Positions 6,430 through 9,601 of a DNA stretch of 9,601 bases are shown one piece after another (position 1 is the stretch's first letter; every line of letters begins with the position of its first letter). The stretch is from an uncultured Chlorobiales bacterium (lineage in GTDB: Bacteria; Bacteroidota; Chlorobiia; Chlorobiales; Thermochlorobacteraceae). A program made the translations under genes and the position numbers. A model generated the notes under the pieces. The model saw nothing but the letters and a program-made list of their open reading frames with translations, ran no database searches and was not told where the DNA came from. The DNA lies in the NCBI GenBank assembly GCA_937959145.1, contig CALGMC010000222.1, forward strand, positions 1 to 9,601, written 5' to 3'.

Positions 6430-7798
6430 CTTGCGTTTTCTCTCATGCTTGCTCCTGTTGATTTACACATTAACGCTTTCGGTCGCACTCTCACAAGAGC
6501 ACAAAATGCCGAAGACGAACCTCGATTCGCTTCGCGTTTTAGACTCGCTGGCGATTCTCGATTCGCTCATCACGATTGATTCAGTTTCGATTGATGTAAC
6601 TTCCGCTCGAATTGATTCCCTTTATCCCTTCATTCGTTACAGCGAAAACAAACTACAATTTTACGGCAACGATTTTGAGCGAAGTGGCTACGCACGCTTT
6701 TTCAGAACGATGGAAGAAATTCGGCAAGGCAAGAAAAAGAAACTCAACATTCTGCACATTGGCGGCTCGCATATTCAGGCAGATGTGTGGTCGGGCGAAA
6801 CGCGCCGCTTGCTTCGTGAGTGGTCGGGGCAAGAAGGGGAGCGCGGATTTATTTTCCCGCAGAAATTAGCGCGTAGCAATGGCTCGCCGAATTTTCTCGT
6901 CAGTTATACAGGCTGGTGGTCGTATCATAAAAACATCTTGCCAAGAGTGAATTATCCGATTGGTCTGGCGGGCGTCGCATCGGCAACGCACGATAGTTTA
7001 GCACACTTAACCATTACGCTGGTTGGCGAAAGCCATCAAGAGTTTCCTTATCCGCAGTATCACTTCACACGCGCCAAAGTGTTTCACAACGCCGATAGTT
7101 CTTGCTTTGAATTAGCCCTCGACACCGCCGTCGCACATCAAAAAACGACAAGCGAAGGCTGGGGCTATACTGAATTTGTGTTCGAACAGCCACAAACGCG
7201 CTTGCCGCTACGGGTCTATAAATCTTCCCCGAATCAAGTGCAGTTTGTTCTCTATGGAATTAGTTTGGAAAACGATGAAGCAGGATTCAGTTACAGTTCA
7301 GTCGGCATTAACGGTGCAACGGTCAACGCCTTTCTGCATTGCTCGCTTTTGGAACTTCATTTGAAGACGCTCAAACCGGATTTGGTTATTTTCTCGCTCG
7401 GTGTGAATGATTCGCGTTATGAACCGTTCAATGTTCAGGCTTACGAAAAAAATTACGACAACCTTGTTCAACTCATACGGTCGGCTTCACCGAACGCGGC
7501 GATATTATTCACGACGAACAGTGATAATTTCAAGCGTCGGTGGCGGCAAAATAGCAACACACTCCTTGCCCGCGACGCACTCATTCGCCTTGCCAAGCGA
7601 CACAACGCCGCCGTGTGGGATTTGTTTAACATCATGGGCGGATTAGGCTCGTTCAAGCAGTGGCATAATGCTAAACTCGCCAAAAAAGACCGCGTCCATT
7701 TCAACCGTCAAGGCTATCGTTTAATTGGCAAATTGATGTTCGATGCACTCATCGACGGTTACGAAACGCGCTTCCACACGCGCACCGCAAAACAATAA
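6413..7798 (+). CDS. Exported SGNH/GDSL-type hydrolase or O-acyltransferase, second of pair
   Basis: A 461-residue protein. A hydrophobic stretch (residues 9-26) followed by ALSQ looks like a Sec signal peptide. A spaced LDSL repeat follows (37-70), probably a flexible linker, and then the SGNH domain: block I HIGGSHIQAD (115-124, nucleophile Ser119), block II GINGAT (298-303), block III SLGVND (328-333, Asn332) and block V KDRVHFN (425-431, Asp426 and His429). All four expected catalytic positions are present. It differs clearly from the upstream SGNH protein (block I GGSH versus GDSQ, block III GVND versus GGNV), so the pair is not a recent duplication. The ATG at 6413 lies inside the end of the preceding gene, which implies translational coupling. 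The neighbouring MBOAT gene suggests it transfers or removes O-acyl groups on an extracytoplasmic glycan, in the manner of AlgJ/AlgX or PatB; which of these is inference. Confidence 0.86.
   Translation: MPQPNNLRFLSCLLLLIYTLTLSVALSQEHKMPKTNLDSLRVLDSLAILDSLITIDSVSIDVTSARIDSLYPFIRYSENKLQFYGNDFERSGYARFFRTMEEIRQGKKKKLNILHIGGSHIQADVWSGETRRLLREWSGQEGERGFIFPQKLARSNGSPNFLVSYTGWWSYHKNILPRVNYPIGLAGVASATHDSLAHLTITLVGESHQEFPYPQYHFTRAKVFHNADSSCFELALDTAVAHQKTTSEGWGYTEFVFEQPQTRLPLRVYKSSPNQVQFVLYGISLENDEAGFSYSSVGINGATVNAFLHCSLLELHLKTLKPDLVIFSLGVNDSRYEPFNVQAYEKNYDNLVQLIRSASPNAAILFTTNSDNFKRRWRQNSNTLLARDALIRLAKRHNAAVWDLFNIMGGLGSFKQWHNAKLAKKDRVHFNRQGYRLIGKLMFDALIDGYETRFHTRTAKQ
6521..6622 (+). repeat. In-frame 18-base periodic repeat coding LDSL/IDSV units
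   Basis: Residues 37-70 of the second SGNH protein carry LDSL at 37, 43 and 49, IDSV at 55 and IDSL at 67. The first four are spaced exactly six residues (18 bases) apart, with codons such as CTCGATTCGCT repeated. The segment lies between the signal peptide and the catalytic domain. Asp-Ser-rich spacers of this kind occur in exported proteins of Bacteroidota. Confidence 0.7.
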
Positions 7799-7807
7799 CG
7801 AGTTTTC

Positions 7808-9355
7808 ATGGATTTCCTTTCGCAATTAGATTGGCAAACCTTACTGCGCGACACGTTCATCTACTCGCCAAAAGAACCGCTGATTTTCACACGCCTCTAC
7901 TTTTGGGGATTTTTTCTCGTTGTGCTCCTTTTTTACGGAAGCGTTCATAATCGCCCTGCCTTGCGCAACGCCTATCTCTTTTTCGTCAGTTTCTTTTTCT
8001 ACTACAAAACCGCAGGCTTATTCTGCTTGGTGCTTTTAGTCTCGACTTACTTCAACTATTTGCTCGCACTTTTGATGGACGAACTGCGGCGCAAACCAAA
8101 GTGGGTCAATATGTCTCTGCTTACGCTTGGCGTCGGGCTAAATCTCTCCGTGCTGGCATATTTCAAATATGCTTACTTCTTCACCGAAAACTATAACGCC
8201 CTTATGCAGACGGACTATCACGCCTTCAATCACTTTGCGTATTGGGCAAATCATTTTTTCGGAACACACCTCGATGTCGATAAAATTATTTTGCCGATTG
8301 GACTTTCATTTTACACCTTCCAAAAAATCGGATACTTGGTCGATGTGAAGCGCAATGATGTCAAGCCGATTGTGAGTTTTCTCGATTTTAGTTTCTTCGT
8401 GTTTTTCTTTCCGCAATTAGTTGCTGGACCGATTCTACGTGCGGCGCAATTTTTGCCACAACTTTATCGTCCGCTTCCGAGTACAAATCGCGACTTCGGC
8501 ACTGCCGTCTTTTGGATTCTCAAAGGCTTAATCAAAAAAATTTTTATTTCGGATTATATCTCCGTCAATTATTTGGATAGAGTGTTTGCGAATCCTTGGG
8601 GCTATACGAGTTTTGAAAATATTGTGGCGTGCTATGGCTATTCACTACAAGTTTATTGTGACTTTTCAGGCTATACCGACATTGCTATTGGCGTTTCACT
8701 CTTGATGGGATTTCAACTGCCTGCCAATTTCAACGAGCCGCACAAAGCGCAAAACCCCGCAGAGTTCTGGCGACGCTGGCATATTTCGCTTTCTAATTGG
8801 CTTCGCGATTACCTCTACATTCCACTTGGCGGCAATAAGCACGGTGAGTTTCGCACTAACTTCAACCTTATGGCAACCATGCTCTTAGGCGGATTTTGGC
8901 ATGGCGCAAGCTGGAACTTCGTCATTTGGGGCGGATTAAACGGACTTGGATTACTTTTCTATCGCTATTGGCGGCGGATTAGTCCGATTAAAGACAATCA
9001 AACCGTGCCTGTGGTGGTTCTTTCCATCGCACTAACTTTTACGTTTATCAGTTTCACGCGCATTTTCTTTCGCTCGCCCTCGTTTGAGCACGCGCTCGGC
9101 ATGATTGAAAAAATTTCCAGCGGCATTGACTTTGCGCTCGTGCCCAACATTCTTTCAGGCTACGCGCTTCCGTTTAGCGTGATGCTTTTTGGCTTCTTCG
9201 TGCAATGGATGCCAACCGAATGGAAGGAGAACGCAAAAGAGTATTTTATTTTGATGCCTGCGCCGCTTAAAGTGGCAGTTTGTTCGCTCGTCGCGTTTAT
9301 TGTCTATCAAGCCGTTTCCGCCGAGTTTCAGCCGTTCATTTATTTTCAATTTTAG
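7808..9355 (+). CDS. MBOAT family membrane O-acyltransferase (AlgI/PatA/DltB-like)
   Basis: A 515-residue polytopic membrane protein with about ten hydrophobic segments, the size of AlgI-type members. Family marks in order are PIGLSFYTFQ (163-172), FFPQLVAGPILRAAQFLPQL (200-219), QVYCDFSGYTDIAIG (281-295), FWRRWHISLSNWLRDYLYIP (320-339) and GGFWHGASW (361-369), whose His365 is the invariant MBOAT histidine. Such proteins take an acyl group from a cytoplasmic donor and present it at the outer face for transfer to a polysaccharide, peptidoglycan or teichoic acid. The ATG is 9 bases after the preceding stop, with only a weak CGAG before it. It is the last gene of the operon with two SGNH proteins, the usual partners for glycan O-acetylation. 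No glycosyltransferase or polymerase is near, so the acceptor cannot be named. Confidence 0.95.
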   Translation: MDFLSQLDWQTLLRDTFIYSPKEPLIFTRLYFWGFFLVVLLFYGSVHNRPALRNAYLFFVSFFFYYKTAGLFCLVLLVSTYFNYLLALLMDELRRKPKWVNMSLLTLGVGLNLSVLAYFKYAYFFTENYNALMQTDYHAFNHFAYWANHFFGTHLDVDKIILPIGLSFYTFQKIGYLVDVKRNDVKPIVSFLDFSFFVFFFPQLVAGPILRAAQFLPQLYRPLPSTNRDFGTAVFWILKGLIKKIFISDYISVNYLDRVFANPWGYTSFENIVACYGYSLQVYCDFSGYTDIAIGVSLLMGFQLPANFNEPHKAQNPAEFWRRWHISLSNWLRDYLYIPLGGNKHGEFRTNFNLMATMLLGGFWHGASWNFVIWGGLNGLGLLFYRYWRRISPIKDNQTVPVVVLSIALTFTFISFTRIFFRSPSFEHALGMIEKISSGIDFALVPNILSGYALPFSVMLFGFFVQWMPTEWKENAKEYFILMPAPLKVAVCSLVAFIVYQAVSAEFQPFIYFQF

Positions 9356-9394
9356 ATTAGAACACTGTTAAACCTGATTGGGCGGGTTTGCGCG

Positions 9395-9427
9395 GATTTT
9401 CACTTCGCGAGTAAATCCGTGAAAATC
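9395..9427. repeat. Inverted repeat between convergent genes
   Basis: GATTTTCAC (9395-9403) and GTGAAAATC (9419-9427) are perfect inverted copies around a 15-base loop. AATCCGT also occurs twice in direct order (9414-9420 and 9433-9439). The spacer reads like the 'aatccgtgaaaatccgtt' filler I associate with intergenic DNA in this bacterial group. The position between convergent genes would suit a shared terminator, but neither side of the stem runs into a T tract, so a terminator role is only a possibility. Confidence 0.5.
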
Positions 9428-9460
9428 GATTCAATCCGTCGAGTCTGTGTTCTCTTTGTG

Positions 9461-9601
9461 TTAGCGCAAGGCGCGATAGAGCAGAACGGGGTAGGGTTCG
9501 TCGGAGTAGAAGATGGATTTTTCGGGAGGCAGTTCGAGAAAGCCGTCGCACAGGACCAGGTTGGCAAAGTCGCCGGAGCCGTGTCCTTTGAGGGGTTGGG
9601 C
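9461..9601 (-). CDS. moeA: Molybdopterin molybdotransferase MoeA, C-terminal end (partial)
   Basis: Reading the - strand from the right edge, 46 codons run to a TAA stop (complement of 9461-9463); the gene starts outside the window. The tail has KGHGSGDFANLVLCDGFLEL followed by PPEKSIF and ends VLLYRALR. A 'G-S-G/A-x-(L/F)-x-x-L-x-x-(A/C)-(D/N)-(G/A)' stretch followed by a short barrel-like ending is typical of the C-terminal domain of MoeA, which inserts molybdate into adenylylated molybdopterin in the cytoplasm. The gene is convergent with the acyltransferase operon. The call rests on the tail alone; a related MoeA paralogue is equally possible. Confidence 0.65.
   Translation of the reverse strand, partial: AQPLKGHGSGDFANLVLCDGFLELPPEKSIFYSDEPYPVLLYRALR

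Noticed and set aside
4993..7798. The two SGNH genes as a recent tandem duplication
   Set aside because: Their catalytic blocks, N-terminal regions and intervening segments differ strongly; any common origin is ancient.
9395..9427. Rho-independent bidirectional terminator
   Set aside because: The stem is only 9 pairs and AT-rich, the loop is 15 bases, and no T tract follows on either strand, so it is listed only as an inverted repeat.
9357..9551. 64-codon - strand open frame at the right end
   Set aside because: It is in a different frame from the moeA-like tail, which has recognisable protein sequence, and its translation is arginine/serine-rich with no family resemblance.

Overview
The window looks like chromosomal DNA from a phototrophic member of the Chlorobiota/Bacteroidota group. 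The main evidence is a gene that closely resembles bchC (bacteriochlorophyll biosynthesis). Supporting signs are the near absence of Shine-Dalgarno sequences, intergenic spacers filled with dispersed-repeat sequence, and an aspartate-serine-rich repeat after a signal peptide of a kind common in Bacteroidota exported proteins. The presence of ATP-type PEP carboxykinase suggests a lineage able to use organic acids. The exact genus cannot be read from this sequence.

Left part (1-4700), all on the + strand: the last codons of a probable panB (pantothenate synthesis); complete pckA (gluconeogenesis) closed by a clear rho-independent terminator; a bchC-like dehydrogenase; and a 616-residue protein that is only the C-terminal half of carbamoyl-phosphate synthase large subunit (second ATP-grasp plus the MGS-like allosteric domain). 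The N-terminal half is not next to it, so carB is either split into two genes or broken here. These genes seem to be unrelated metabolic functions placed side by side, not one pathway.

Middle spacer (4701-4992): 292 bases with no gene, built almost entirely of degenerate dispersed-repeat sequence that can fold into two long hairpins, with a third partial copy of one of the repeat motifs.

Right part (4993-9355), + strand: a tight three-gene operon of two different exported SGNH/GDSL-type proteins and one MBOAT membrane O-acyltransferase. The genes overlap by 17 bases and are then separated by 9. This is the layout of an envelope O-acylation module: the MBOAT protein passes an acyl group (usually acetyl) across the membrane, and the SGNH proteins transfer it to, or remove it from, an extracytoplasmic glycan. 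The acceptor (exopolysaccharide, lipopolysaccharide or peptidoglycan) is not revealed by the neighbours.

Right edge (9461-9601, - strand): the C-terminal end of a probable moeA (molybdenum cofactor), convergent with the operon across a 105-base spacer with repeat-like sequence. No RNA genes, CRISPR arrays, insertion sequences or phage genes were seen. The most notable items are the half-length CarB, the bchC-like gene with no visible pigment-gene neighbours, the double-SGNH/MBOAT operon, and the repeat-built spacer.
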